In this document: positions 51,656 to 60,897 of the stretch, one piece after another
Layout of the letters: every line of letters begins with the position of its first letter
How positions within the stretch are numbered: position 1 is the first letter of the stretch
Assembly: GCF_900129855.1 (NCBI RefSeq)
Contig: NZ_LT670819.1
Location: forward strand, 5,704,001-5,768,000
Reading direction: 5' to 3'
Length of the DNA: 64,000 bases
Source: Streptomyces sp. 3214.6
GTDB lineage: Bacteria; Actinomycetota; Actinomycetes; Streptomycetales; Streptomycetaceae
Made by a program: the position numbers and the translations under genes
Notes under the pieces: generated by a model
Seen by the model: only the letters and a program-made list of their open reading frames with translations
Told to the model about the DNA's origin: nothing
The model's database searches: none

Positions 51656-52900
51656 TCAGCGGGACGTGTCAGTAGGCGGCTTGGCATACACGCTGTCGAC
51701 AGCTTTTCGGGTGCGTCCCTCACTGCTCGGCATCAGATGCGTGTACGTCCGGAGCGTGAACCCAGGGTCGGCGTGACCGAGGTACGAACTCAGGGCCCGG
51801 ATGCTCTCGCCCGCGTCCAGCAGCACCGAGGCATAGAAGTGCCTGAGAGCGTGCATGCCGTGCTCGCGCGCCGACGCGTACCGCTCGCCTGCTTCCGGCT
51901 TCGGGATGATGCCCGCGACGGCCAGGGCAGGCTTCCAATGGTGGTCATTGATGTGGCTTACGCGCACGTGCCGACCCTCGACACCGCTGAACACGAGCCG
52001 CTTCGTCACGAGGGGGCCATCCGGCGTGCGCCAGGGGAGCGTGACGTCGACCGGCAGGAACGCTGCCACATGGTCTCGAAGCGCCGTTGCCACGGCTTGA
52101 GGAAGCGGCACGTCCCGGACTTTGCCACCCTTCGGCAGAGCGAACACGTACTTGCCCCGGATGCGCTTGAGCTGGTGGCCGACGTGCAGCCAGCCGCGCT
52201 CGTAGTCGAGTTCATCGACGGACAGTCCGAAGATTTCGCCTTGGCGCAGTCCGCACCCCGCCCCGACGTCCACAGCGGCCCGTAGGCGGCAGTCGAGGGC
52301 ATCCCGCACCCCGAAGACCTGAGCGGCCGTCCAGGGCGTCACGTGGGGCTTCCCGGGCTTCGGGAGCTGCACTGTGCGGGCCCGGCAGGGGTTCTTACTG
52401 AGCATCCCGTCGTCGACCGCCGCACTCAGGGCCGCTGAGACGGTGCCGACGATGATGCGGCGGTGAGACTCGGCCGGCACGGTGGCTTCCAAGTCGGCAA
52501 TCCAGGCCCGGATGTGCTCGGGCTTGAACGAGCCGAGGGGGCGCGACCCGATGTGCGGGTAGGCGTGCAGACGGAGCCGACGTTCCGCAGCCTCACGGCT
52601 GTTGATCTCGCCCGTATGTGTCCGCACCCACCGTTCCGCGTACTGCCGGAACGTGATCCGGGAGGCGCGGGGGTCGATGTATTGACCGCGCGTCATGTCC
52701 GCTTCGACCTGCGCAAGCCACTGCTTGGCGAGGCGTAGTTCCTTGTCACGGAACGACTTGCTTTTCTCCGTGCCGTCCGGACCGACGTACCGGGCCCGGT
52801 ACCGGAGACCCGTTCCATGACGGTCGGTTTGGGTCTTGACGGGGTGACCGTTGGGACCGGCGACGGTCTTGAACCATCGGTCTTGGATGTGGCCTGCCAT
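51656..52900 (-). CDS. int: tyrosine site-specific integrase
   Basis: 414 residues. An N-terminal AP2-like/arm-binding domain (YRARYVGPDGTEKSKSF) and a SAM-like domain (ITFRQYAERWVRTH) precede the phage_integrase catalytic domain: Arg in CGLRQGEI, HALRHFYAS (HxxR), GHADPGFTLRTYTHL (His and nucleophilic Tyr). ATG 52900 is used; the frame continues upstream but without plausible sequence. The gene order nuclease-int-xis places int at the end of the element nearest the pmt remnant, as expected next to attL. Confidence 0.93.
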   Translation of the reverse strand: MAGHIQDRWFKTVAGPNGHPVKTQTDRHGTGLRYRARYVGPDGTEKSKSFRDKELRLAKQWLAQVEADMTRGQYIDPRASRITFRQYAERWVRTHTGEINSREAAERRLRLHAYPHIGSRPLGSFKPEHIRAWIADLEATVPAESHRRIIVGTVSAALSAAVDDGMLSKNPCRARTVQLPKPGKPHVTPWTAAQVFGVRDALDCRLRAAVDVGAGCGLRQGEIFGLSVDELDYERGWLHVGHQLKRIRGKYVFALPKGGKVRDVPLPQAVATALRDHVAAFLPVDVTLPWRTPDGPLVTKRLVFSGVEGRHVRVSHINDHHWKPALAVAGIIPKPEAGERYASAREHGMHALRHFYASVLLDAGESIRALSSYLGHADPGFTLRTYTHLMPSSEGRTRKAVDSVYAKPPTDTSR

Positions 52901-52983
52901 GTGGCAGTTGTCCTCTCGTCGACATGCAGCAGGGAGAGCTGTGTGCACGGCTCTCCCTGCTCGGTGGTGTGGTGGAGGCGGGC

Positions 52984-53229
52984 CTACGCTGCGGCCGCGT
53001 CCTCGGCTTTGCGCCGGTCGACGTAGGCGCGTACGTCGGCGGGGTCGTAGCGCACGTACTTGCCGATGCGGAACCCGGGCGGCCCGGTGCGCTTCTTGCG
53101 CCACTGGTAGACGGTTTCGACGGGGACGTCGAAGATCTCGGCGACGTCGTCGGGGTTGAGGTACCGATCGGGGAGACCGCCGCGGAGAGTTGCGCGGGGG
53201 CCGGTCTCTTCGAGGAGAGGGGGCGTCAC
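52984..53229 (-). CDS. xis: excisionase / MerR-type HTH DNA-binding protein
   Basis: 81 residues with a winged HTH: YLNPDDVAEIFDVPVETVYQWRKKRTGPPGF, quoted in part as IFDVPVETVYQWRKK. The FRIGKYVRYDPADVRAYV tail is typical of AICE Xis/AlpA proteins. It sits directly upstream of int, as in pSAM2. Confidence 0.88.
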   Translation of the reverse strand: MTPPLLEETGPRATLRGGLPDRYLNPDDVAEIFDVPVETVYQWRKKRTGPPGFRIGKYVRYDPADVRAYVDRRKAEDAAAA

Positions 53230-53252
53230 TGCGTCCTCCGGAGGTTGGATTC

Positions 53253-53337
53253 ACATTCCTCTGAGTCGCGACTCATCGGCACTCAGCGGCTCTCACAGGG
53301 GTCTTGAGACGCGATGAGTCGCGACTCAGGCAAATGT
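53253..53337. repeat. 26-bp inverted repeat pair around the xis/primase junction
   Basis: Arms at 53253-53278 and 53312-53337 match at 23 of 26 positions when one is reversed. Each includes the palindrome TGAGTCGCGACTCA (53262-53275, 53315-53328). The second arm is inside the last codons of the primase gene. Confidence 0.9.
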
Positions 53338-54737
53338 GGTTCAGACACGTTCACCGTGATTCCGGTGTAGGTGACGACCTGTCGGCCGTAGGCGTCGCGG
53401 GGTCGGGAGCGGTTGAGTTGGGGGACCACGGAGAGGAGGTTGCGGCCGAAGACCTGTTTGGTGCCGGGGCGTACGCCGTTGTCTTCGGCCCACTCGCGCC
53501 AGACGTTCCACAGGGTGTCCACGGGCACGCTGCACGTGGGTCCGGTGGCGCAGCGTTCGCGGACGAACGCGCTGGTGGGTGAGGCGGTGTCCTGCATGGT
53601 CGTGACCGCTTCACGGCTGGACTTGGGTTCCGTGATCCGGCCCGTGCGCTGGAGTTGGGCGAGGCCGTCGAGAGCCCAGTTGAGGATGCCGGGCATCTCG
53701 GCTGCGAGGCGGTCGGTAAGGGTGGTGTCTTCCTTGCCCAGCCACGAGACCCGCATGTTGAGCAGCACGAACCGTTTGGCGATGACTCCGGAGGAGTCGC
53801 CGAAGTGCGGCAGTTCGTTGGACAGCAGCATCAGCCGGGTAGGGAGCCTGCCGGTCCACTGTTGACGGTATTTGCGGTCGACGTCGATGGTGTCCTCACC
53901 GGAGATGGTGAGCAGTCGCTCGACGACTTGGCTGCTGTCGTTGCCGGACAGGCGGGCGTCGGAGATGACCGCGAGCGGCTTGCCGACCAGGGTGGCCAGA
54001 CCGAAGTTCGTGCCCAGGCCGGCGAGGGTGGGGCCGGCAAGGTTCTCCTTGCCGACCAGCTCTTTGAGGACGCGCGCGATGGTGCCCTTGCCGGACCGGG
54101 ACGGCCCGACGATGAGCAGGATCTTCTGTTGGTCGGTGCGGCCGGACAGGACGTAGCCGAACCACTCTTGTAGTGCGGCGATGGCGTCGGGGTCGTCGGG
54201 CCAGATCTGCGCCAGGAACCGTTCCCACGTCGGCGCGGTCGCGGCGGGGTCGTAGGCGAAGGGGACGGAGACGAGGTTGAAGAAGTCGGGCCCGTGCGGC
54301 AGCAGTGCCCGGTCCCGGATCCTGAGCAGGCCGTTCTCGCACGCCACGATCGTTCCGTCGTCCTGCTCACCGTCACCGTGGGTGTCGAGCCAGGTGGGTG
54401 CGTCGGTGTCGGTGGGCAGGAGGGTGAGGGCTCCGAGGGCGTCGAGAAGGTTGCTGATCTTCTGCTTCGTGGGTGCCCAGTCGCGCTGTTCGGGTTCGCC
54501 GTCCTTGCCGCGGGCGCTGTAGACGGTGTGCTCAAGCCGCTCGTACATGGCCTTGCGCACCTGCGCTTCGTCCAGCTCGCGCCAGCAGGTGCCGGTCCAG
54601 CGCATCCACGATGCGCGCCAGCGTCGGCACACGAGCTTGCCGTCCTCGGTCTGCCAATCCGGCAGGAGACGGCGGGCGACGGCCAACGGGTTGGAGGGTG
54701 CGGGCAGTTCCTCGGTGTCGGTGGTGCGGGTGTCCAT
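53283..54737 (-). CDS. phage/plasmid primase P4-family protein with SF3 helicase
   Basis: 484 residues. An N-terminal D5_N domain (LVCRRWRASWMRWTG) precedes a superfamily-3 helicase: Walker A GPSRSGKGT, Walker B-like KPLAVISDARLSG, and sensor LSNELPHFGDSS. Downstream is a winged-helix-like tail. Probably opens the replication origin together with the Prim-Pol. ATG 54737 overlaps the upstream stop by one base. The last codons lie within an inverted repeat. Confidence 0.88.
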   Translation of the reverse strand: MDTRTTDTEELPAPSNPLAVARRLLPDWQTEDGKLVCRRWRASWMRWTGTCWRELDEAQVRKAMYERLEHTVYSARGKDGEPEQRDWAPTKQKISNLLDALGALTLLPTDTDAPTWLDTHGDGEQDDGTIVACENGLLRIRDRALLPHGPDFFNLVSVPFAYDPAATAPTWERFLAQIWPDDPDAIAALQEWFGYVLSGRTDQQKILLIVGPSRSGKGTIARVLKELVGKENLAGPTLAGLGTNFGLATLVGKPLAVISDARLSGNDSSQVVERLLTISGEDTIDVDRKYRQQWTGRLPTRLMLLSNELPHFGDSSGVIAKRFVLLNMRVSWLGKEDTTLTDRLAAEMPGILNWALDGLAQLQRTGRITEPKSSREAVTTMQDTASPTSAFVRERCATGPTCSVPVDTLWNVWREWAEDNGVRPGTKQVFGRNLLSVVPQLNRSRPRDAYGRQVVTYTGITVNVSEPHLPESRLIASQDPCESR

Positions 54738-55081
54738 CACGCGGCGGCCCTGCCTTCCTGTGCGGGGGCGGTGCGGTGGGGGCAGTGGCCGACCTTGACG
54801 CGGGTGGTCAGCTCGATGACTGCGGCACGGCCGCGGGCGCGTTCGTGGTGGCCGCAGGAACACAGCCAGTCCGCGACCGGAGGGCTCGTGAACTGCACCT
54901 GAAGACCGGGCCAGATGCCGGTGACGATGACCGCGTCCGGGTCATGGGCAAGAGCAGAAGAGACGCCCTGACGGGCGGCGACCCTCGGCACGCCCCCGGC
55001 CGCCAGGGACAGGGCCGGTTCGGCGGCGGACGGCTGGTCGGGGGCGGGGGTGACGCTCTTAGAGGGGGGAGGGTTGGTCAT
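54737..55081 (-). CDS. small hypothetical protein between primase genes
   Basis: 114 residues, no recognised family. It contains WLCSCGHHERARGRAAVIEL and VGHCPHRTAP, a Cys/His set (CxC...H..C) that could bind zinc. Coupled to both neighbours through 1-4 nt overlaps, so it belongs to the replication operon. Confidence 0.75.
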   Translation of the reverse strand: MTNPPPSKSVTPAPDQPSAAEPALSLAAGGVPRVAARQGVSSALAHDPDAVIVTGIWPGLQVQFTSPPVADWLCSCGHHERARGRAAVIELTTRVKVGHCPHRTAPAQEGRAAA

Positions 55082-55995
55082 GCGGCCCTGCCCCGGGGCG
55101 TGTTGTGGGTGATGGACCAGTCCAGCGCGCGCCGGATCACGTCGTCGTAGTAGCGCTGTGACTGTGTGGCGTTGGCCCCCGCCGCTCCCCTAAGAGCGTC
55201 CTCGACCACGGTGCGGGTGAGGTCGCCGGACGCGATGAACCGTCCCAGGGCGCGCGCGGCCCTCAGCAGGGTCGCGTTGCGGGTGCCGTCGGCGGCGGTG
55301 GCCACGTTGGACACTTCGTTGGTGAGCGCTACGTCCGCGTATCGGCGGGATTGCCCCGCTACGGCCCCTGTGGGGGCCTGTACGGGCTTGGGGGCGGGCT
55401 GAAGGCTGCTCAGCAGCCATTCGGGCAGAGAGACCGCCTCAGGGCCGCACAGCGCTTCGTACGCTCCCGTGGCGGTGATGGAGCCTGCCGCGACGACGTA
55501 TCCGCCGCACGCGCGGGTGTCGACCAACGGGGCGACGCTGCCCGCCGTGTTGGTCAGCCGGATCCCGTCCGGGGCGGTGAAGTACAGGTGATCCCCGCCG
55601 CTCGCGGTCCGCACCCGGTAGGTGGTGGGGACGGCGTGGCCGGCGCGCTCGCAGAGCGCTGCAAAGGTTGTCGCGCCGCAAGGCGCGTCCGAACTGCCCT
55701 TGTCGTCTTTGGCCTTGGGCATGTCGAGGTCGATCACGACCAGCCGTGAGGGGCCGGTGGCGATGCCGACGTTGAACGGGCCGTGCGACCAGGTGCCGCG
55801 GATGCGGTCGGGGTCAGTGGTGGCGCGCTGCTCCCACTTACGGTGACCGCCCGCGCACGGGCCGGTGAGGGGACATGCCGTCTCGCCGTGGAGGGCGGGG
55901 CGCTTGGTGCCGGGTCGCAGGGGGAAGACGTGCCAACCGCGTTCTGCGGCCTCCAGCGCTGCGCGCAACAGCGTGGAACGGGCGTCGTGGGGCAT
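55078..55995 (-). CDS. bifunctional DNA primase/polymerase (Prim-Pol)
   Basis: 305 residues with an N-terminal Prim-Pol fold: GWHVFPLRPGTKRPAL, WSHGPFNVGIATGPSRLVVIDLD (DxD metal site: VVIDLD), GGDHLYFT (family sxH motif), and GYVVAAGS. AICE replication protein class 'Prim-Pol'. ATG 55995 follows GGAG. Divergent end of the operon is downstream (primase). Confidence 0.9.
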   Translation of the reverse strand: MPHDARSTLLRAALEAAERGWHVFPLRPGTKRPALHGETACPLTGPCAGGHRKWEQRATTDPDRIRGTWSHGPFNVGIATGPSRLVVIDLDMPKAKDDKGSSDAPCGATTFAALCERAGHAVPTTYRVRTASGGDHLYFTAPDGIRLTNTAGSVAPLVDTRACGGYVVAAGSITATGAYEALCGPEAVSLPEWLLSSLQPAPKPVQAPTGAVAGQSRRYADVALTNEVSNVATAADGTRNATLLRAARALGRFIASGDLTRTVVEDALRGAAGANATQSQRYYDDVIRRALDWSITHNTPRGRAA

Positions 55996-56084
55996 GCTGG
56001 TTGTCTCCAGTTCCTTGATGGGTGACTGGCTGGACAAGGGCGACCCCGACTTCTTGGCGGAATGGGGGGTCGCCCTTGGCGTAG

Positions 56085-56534
56085 CTACTGGTCGTCGGTG
56101 GTCATGAGGGCGTATTGCTGGCGGACGTAGGCGCGGGGGTCGCAGTCGGCGTGGGCGTCGTCGAGGTCGACCAGGAACGTGGCCGCGATGTGGGCGGTGT
56201 CGTCGTCGCGGTGGTCGGCTCCGTCGGCGAGCGCGATGCGGTCGAGGACGGCGGCTTTGCGCAGGTAGTAGCTGCGTTCGAGCTTGGTGTAGCAAGCGGC
56301 GGTGCCGAGGGTGTGAGCGATCCAGTCGAGTTCGCTGGGGATCGTGGGGGCGTCGGCGTAGGCCTGCTCAGGCTCGGGCCACACGTCGGCGTGGTCGGCG
56401 TCGAGGTAGAGGCGCTGACGTTTGCCGTCGGCGGTGGGGAAGACGGTGACCCGTCCGGCCTTGAACGCGGTCTGCAGGGCGTCGGTGACGCGGTCGGAGT
56501 CGGCAGGGTCGCAGATGATGCGGATCTCGAACAC
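56085..56534 (-). CDS. hypothetical AICE protein
   Basis: 149 residues, acidic; starts MFEIRIICDPADSDRV with a ferredoxin-like strand order suggested by the alternation. I do not recognise it beyond its recurrence in AICE-like context. The downstream stretch to 56001 has no gene. Confidence 0.75.
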   Translation of the reverse strand: MFEIRIICDPADSDRVTDALQTAFKAGRVTVFPTADGKRQRLYLDADHADVWPEPEQAYADAPTIPSELDWIAHTLGTAACYTKLERSYYLRKAAVLDRIALADGADHRDDDTAHIAATFLVDLDDAHADCDPRAYVRQQYALMTTDDQ

Positions 56535-56556
56535 GGGTGGTTCCTCTCGGGGTTGG

Positions 56557-56865
56557 TCAGCGCTTGGAGCCGAAGAGTTTGAGGCTGACGCCGCCCACGC
56601 TGATCGGACCGGAGGCGGCGGCGATGGCGACGGCGGTGTGGACGGCGAAGTCGAGCAGGGCGAGGAGGGCGGCGACGGTGGCGAAGACGCCGATCGCGCC
56701 GGCGGTGGCGACGGCGAGCGGGTAGAGGTAGGCGCTGAGGGGGCGGCCGTGGTGGTCGGTGGTGTGGACGACGATCACGACGGGTTGGCCGGTGGCCTGT
56801 GCGCGGTGGTAGGCGTCGGCGGGGATGTGCGGGGCGAGGTTGCCGGGCGGGTCGGAGCGGCGCAT
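56557..56865 (-). CDS. small membrane protein, probable spread function
   Basis: 102 residues. A hydrophilic N-terminal half (VIVVHTTDHHGRPLSAY) precedes two hydrophobic stretches (about 48-72 and 74-90). Size, topology and place near traB suggest an Spd-type intermycelial spread protein; no motif proves it. Confidence 0.65.
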   Translation of the reverse strand: MRRSDPPGNLAPHIPADAYHRAQATGQPVVIVVHTTDHHGRPLSAYLYPLAVATAGAIGVFATVAALLALLDFAVHTAVAIAAASGPISVGGVSLKLFGSKR

Positions 56866-56932
56866 GGGTCCTCCTTCGAGGGCGCGCGACGGATGGGTGT
56901 GGGGCTATGCGGAATCCCTCCCGGTGGTCGGT

Positions 56933-57089
56933 CAGGGAGGCGGAGCCACCCCCTTCGGGAAGGCTTCAGAAGGGGGTTTCAGGGGTGCTGACCTGCGCGC
57001 CTCCCTGCCTCCCTGAGAGATCATCTGTGCAGGTCAGGGCCAGGGAGGCGGGGCAGGGAGGGGGTGAGGGAGTTCTCCCTGCCTCCCTG
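56933..57089. promoter_or_regulatory. candidate clt transfer locus (TRS-like 8-mers)
   Basis: Six copies of CAGGGAGG/CCTCCCTG: 56933-56940, 57000-57007, 57008-57015, 57041-57048, 57054-57061 and 57082-57089. They flank an inverted repeat CTGACCTGC (56988-56996)/GCAGGTCAG (57029-57037). The cluster is directly 3' of traB, the position of clt in pSVH1. Confidence 0.6.
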
Positions 57090-57112
57090 CCCCGGGGAGG
57101 GGTCGCCTCCCT

Positions 57113-59218
57113 TCATCCGTCGGCGGAAGCGGAACCCTCGCCGTCGCGGTTGGCGAGAGCGCGGGCGACGCGGTCGCGGCCGACGACCATGCGGCCGTCG
57201 GACTTGTAGGGCTCCGCGCCGGCGTCCTCCAGCACGCGCTTGAGGTCGCCGGGCGTCCACCGGCCGTAGGCGTCCGCGTTCAACGCGGTGAGCCGCTTGA
57301 GGACGTCGGCCGTCAGGACGCGGGAGGCGTCCCCGAGGACGGCGAAGACGTCGGCGAGCGGGTCGCGCTCCTCGCCCCGCTCGATCACGTGCACGGTGGT
57401 GACGCCGTCGCGCACGGCCTTGGCCCGGGCCGCGATCGCCTTGGCGTCGTCGGTGCTGATGTAGTGCGTGCGCACCGTGATGGACGTCTGTCCCTTGGGG
57501 ATCTCGATGCCGTCGGAGGCGACGACCAGGGTTCCCTTGTCCAGGCCCTGACGCAGCAGGTGCGGCGCGGCACCGCCGTTGACGGCCTTCTCCCCGAGTG
57601 CCATGACGGCCTGCGACGCGGTGCCCAGCGCGAGCGAGGCACGGGTGTGCGCGCCCTCGCGGACCAGCTTGGGAAGGTTCTGGTCGGTCGGGTCCTGCGT
57701 GCCCTGCCACAGCAGCACGTTCACGGCCCGCCCCTGGTTGTGGATCTTCCGGGCGGCCATGAAGTAGCGGGAGGTCGAGGACGACCCGCCGTAGGGGCGC
57801 TTGTCCTCGTCCTTGACCGGGCACATGAACGCGACCTGCGCCTCGTCCACGATCACGATGAGCGGCGGGAACTCGGTGCCGGGCGGGGCCTGGAGACGGC
57901 GGTTCATCTCCTCGACCGCGTCCTCGGCCATCTCCGTGACCTGGATGACGTGGTCGTCGGTCGGGCCCTGGATCAGCCGCGAGGCGATCCCGTCGAACAT
58001 GTTCCAGTCCCCTGCGCCCTTGAGGTCGCCCACCCAGAACTCCACCGACCGGTCCAGAGCCAGCCACAGCGCGAGGGAGCGCAGGGCGGCGGTCTTGCCC
58101 TGGTTGGACAGACCCGTGATGAGCAGGTGCCGCTGATAGACGCTCAGCGATGCGGCGTCGCCGCGCAGGTCCTGACCCCACGGGGCGCGGCCCGTCGTGT
58201 AGTTCGCGGTCATCGTCTCGTCGGTGACCAGCGGGGACGGGCCGATCGGCTCGTCCAGCGCCCCGGAATCGGCGATCCACAGCCGCACCGTGCGCGCGGC
58301 CTCCGGGATCGTGATGAACACCTCGTGCTCATGCCGGGTCAGGTTCTCCGCCAGCTTCCGGCGGCGGTTCTGCACCTCGATCGTCGCCACCCCGGACGGA
58401 AGCGTGACGTCCACCTCGACCCCGCAACCGGCGATCCGGATGGGTCCCAGCATGGACGCGCCGGCGTCGCCCATCTCCTTGATGGCGTTGCGCAGGGCGG
58501 GCACTCCGAGGTCGCGCAGGGCCTTGACCACGATCGACGGCGTGATCGGCTCACCCTCGCCCGACCGGACGTTGGCGGGCAGCGCCCACGCGGGCGCGGC
58601 CTGCTGCTTGCTGCCGACCGCCCACAGGGCGAGCAGGGCGAGGAACGGGCCCAAAGAGACCAGCGGCCCCCACACCACCTGAATGATGGTGATCAGTAGG
58701 TTGATGAACTCGATCACGGCCGCGATGGGGGTGACGACGTCTTTGACGTCCTTGTTCGCGATGGCCATGACGATGCCGAGGGCGACCAGGGACCCGATGC
58801 CCATCCCGGTGCCTACGGCGACGCCCTTGGCGGCGTCCAGCGGGGAGTGGAGCAGGTCCATGCGGCGGCGGTGGCGGGCGTCGCGGTAGCGCTGCCCGCG
58901 CTCCTCCCATTCCGCAGCAGCCTCCATGTTCCCCGCGGCTTCCGCCGCGCGCATGAACCGCTCGTAGCGGGCGGCGGTCTTGCCGTCCCAGGTGCGGCGG
59001 GCCACGATCCGCGCCCCGCCGGCCACGTAGAGGGTGTGGCGGGCGACGGCGCGGCCGGCGGTGCGGGTGTGCTCGTGCGTGACGGCGGTCTTCACGGCGC
59101 GGCCGGAGCGCACCCACAGGGGCGTCGGTGCCGGCGGCGTGGGGTCGGGCACCACCGTGAGCACGGTCGGTGCGGCGGGGGTGGGGTCTTTGTGCAGTTG
59201 AACGACGTTCTCGGACAT
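57113..59218 (-). CDS. traB: FtsK/SpoIIIE-type conjugative translocase TraB
   Basis: 701 residues. An N-terminal region with hydrophobic segments (about residues 130-150, 165-185 and 190-205) precedes an FtsK-type motor: Walker A GLSNQGKTAA near 370-377, Walker B LIVIVDEAQ. The C-terminal ~100 residues form a winged-helix DNA-binding domain (LKRLTALNADAYGRWTPGDLKRV), which in TraB reads the clt 8-mers. It moves double-stranded DNA between hyphae. It is transcribed after the spread genes. Confidence 0.93.
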   Translation of the reverse strand: MSENVVQLHKDPTPAAPTVLTVVPDPTPPAPTPLWVRSGRAVKTAVTHEHTRTAGRAVARHTLYVAGGARIVARRTWDGKTAARYERFMRAAEAAGNMEAAAEWEERGQRYRDARHRRRMDLLHSPLDAAKGVAVGTGMGIGSLVALGIVMAIANKDVKDVVTPIAAVIEFINLLITIIQVVWGPLVSLGPFLALLALWAVGSKQQAAPAWALPANVRSGEGEPITPSIVVKALRDLGVPALRNAIKEMGDAGASMLGPIRIAGCGVEVDVTLPSGVATIEVQNRRRKLAENLTRHEHEVFITIPEAARTVRLWIADSGALDEPIGPSPLVTDETMTANYTTGRAPWGQDLRGDAASLSVYQRHLLITGLSNQGKTAALRSLALWLALDRSVEFWVGDLKGAGDWNMFDGIASRLIQGPTDDHVIQVTEMAEDAVEEMNRRLQAPPGTEFPPLIVIVDEAQVAFMCPVKDEDKRPYGGSSSTSRYFMAARKIHNQGRAVNVLLWQGTQDPTDQNLPKLVREGAHTRASLALGTASQAVMALGEKAVNGGAAPHLLRQGLDKGTLVVASDGIEIPKGQTSITVRTHYISTDDAKAIAARAKAVRDGVTTVHVIERGEERDPLADVFAVLGDASRVLTADVLKRLTALNADAYGRWTPGDLKRVLEDAGAEPYKSDGRMVVGRDRVARALANRDGEGSASADG

Positions 59219-59336
59219 GCGGAAGTCTCCTCAACACCCCACGACGGGGGCAGGAAGGCAGGCAGACAAGGAGGGAGAGGGGCCGGGACGGGCGGGGCCG
59301 TCCCGGCGTGGGGTGTTCAGGCGAGCCGGGCGGGCG

Positions 59337-59654
59337 TCACCACCAGCCGGAGGCCTTCTTCGCGGCCTTGGCGGCGGCGGCCTCGCGCACGATCCGCTGA
59401 CGCTCCATGTGCAGCGCGGTCAGTTCGGCGGTCAGCCGGGTCTCGGCCGAGCTCGCGACGGAGTCCAGCCGGTTCTCCTCGCGGCCGGTGCTCTTGCCGC
59501 GCAGGACCCGGTAGGAGCCGCCGGCCAGCGCGCCGATCACGGCACGGCGTTCGGCACTGGTCAGCGGCCACATCTCGCCCTTGCGGACCGCTTCCAACTT
59601 GCGGGTGGTCTTGCTGATCTCGCGGTCAAGGCGGCGGGTGTCGGCGTTGCCCAT
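59337..59654 (-). CDS. hypothetical coiled-coil AICE protein
   Basis: 105 residues, charged and helical: LDREISKTTRKLEAVRKGE, LTSAERRAVIGALAGG and a basic Ala-rich C-terminus. Location between traB and the RRQRL gene suggests a transfer accessory. No known domain. Confidence 0.7.
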   Translation of the reverse strand: MGNADTRRLDREISKTTRKLEAVRKGEMWPLTSAERRAVIGALAGGSYRVLRGKSTGREENRLDSVASSAETRLTAELTALHMERQRIVREAAAAKAAKKASGWW

Positions 59655-59656
59655 GG

Positions 59657-60046
59657 TCAGCTACTCCTCAAGGCGGGTTGCCGCAGGTCGGCGGCGGGGC
59701 GGGTGTCGCAGGACTCGCACGTGCCGATGGACGTGCGGATGACGTAGCCGACGTCGCGACGGCAGGCGGGGCAGGTGCGGCGGGGACGCATCATCGCTTC
59801 GTGCGCCCGCCACCGGCCCGGCGTCATCGGCCGGACCGGCTTGGCCAGGTCGATGCGGTAGAGGTAGGCGGCCGCGATGCCGCGCGGGTAGCGCCACAGC
59901 AGTTGAGCGGCCACCTGCTGACCAGCGGGCCGCAGGCCACGCGCCCTCAGTTGGCGGCGGGTGGCGAGGCCCTCGGGGGCCATGCGCAGCGGGTAGGTGG
60001 GGATGCCGTACGTCGTGCCGTCCGGGTCCCAGAACCGCACGCTCAT
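59657..60046 (-). CDS. RRQRL-motif zinc-binding protein
   Basis: 129 residues of the AICE family typified by TRRQLRARGLRPAGQQV, with a C-terminal zinc ribbon (RTCPACRRDVGYV and GTCESCDTRP). ATG 60046 overlaps the upstream stop (ATGA). Function unknown; regularly present in AICE transfer regions. Confidence 0.85.
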   Translation of the reverse strand: MSVRFWDPDGTTYGIPTYPLRMAPEGLATRRQLRARGLRPAGQQVAAQLLWRYPRGIAAAYLYRIDLAKPVRPMTPGRWRAHEAMMRPRRTCPACRRDVGYVIRTSIGTCESCDTRPAADLRQPALRSS

Positions 60047-60897
60047 GCGGCGACCACGCGCTTCCATGCCTCACGCAAGCGGACTTCGGATGCGGAGTGG
60101 CCGGCCGCGCGGAAGCGGGCGGCCATCTCGCGGTAGGACAGGGCCGGGGTCTGGCTGTGCCGGATCTCGTGCACCACTCGGTCGAGAGCCTCGTCGGTAA
60201 GCGCGAGAGCGAGCGCCGGCACGGCCTCCGTGGGGCCCCACACGGGCAGTTCCCAGCGGGGTGTGACGTCGGGTGTGACGCGGGTCGTCACGCTGGTCAG
60301 CGCCCTGCCCGTGTCCTCGCCGCGCCGCGCCGTCTCCAGCGTCGACCAGGCCCCGGCGAGGGTTGCGGCGGTCTTGGCCTGCACGCGTGCGACGCGCGCG
60401 CCGGCCTGCGTCACGGCCGTCAGCCGGGTCTCCTCGGTGGCTGCTTCGGCGTGCAGTCGGGCGCGGGCCACGGCCGCTTCGTCGCGGGCTTCCTGCTGGA
60501 TGCCCGCGATGGCGTCCAGCGCCACCGGGGTGAGCGCGGTGCGCTCCCACAGCCCGTGCACCAGCCACAGCGCCTTGGCCGCGATCGGCAGCCACGCCAC
60601 GGCCAGCCACGCGCCGGCCGCCTCCCCAGCGGTCAACGCGTGAGCGACCAGAACGCCCGTGGCGATCAGACCGAAGAACCAGCCGACGGCGGTCACGGTG
60701 CGGTTGTGGTCGCCCTGCGCTGCCAGGCGGCGTTCGTAGGCGAGTATGGCCAGCCATCCCCCGTCGATGCCGACGCCGACGACCAGCGCGACCAGCCACG
60801 GCATTGCGCTGCCCAGCCACATCACGACCACGGCGAGGGTGAGGACCATGGACACGGCCGTCATGGCGACGGCCGGCAGTACGGTCTTGACCTTCAT
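60043..60897 (-). CDS. spread-type membrane protein (SpdB-like)
   Basis: 284 residues. Four hydrophobic segments in the first 110 residues (starts MKVKTVLPAVAMTAVS) precede a long helical, Ala/Arg-rich cytoplasmic domain ending in a short HTH-like part (YREMAARFRAAGHSASEVR). The topology is that of SpdB2-type proteins that interact with TraB. Overlaps both neighbours by 4 nt. Confidence 0.8.
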   Translation of the reverse strand: MKVKTVLPAVAMTAVSMVLTLAVVVMWLGSAMPWLVALVVGVGIDGGWLAILAYERRLAAQGDHNRTVTAVGWFFGLIATGVLVAHALTAGEAAGAWLAVAWLPIAAKALWLVHGLWERTALTPVALDAIAGIQQEARDEAAVARARLHAEAATEETRLTAVTQAGARVARVQAKTAATLAGAWSTLETARRGEDTGRALTSVTTRVTPDVTPRWELPVWGPTEAVPALALALTDEALDRVVHEIRHSQTPALSYREMAARFRAAGHSASEVRLREAWKRVVAA

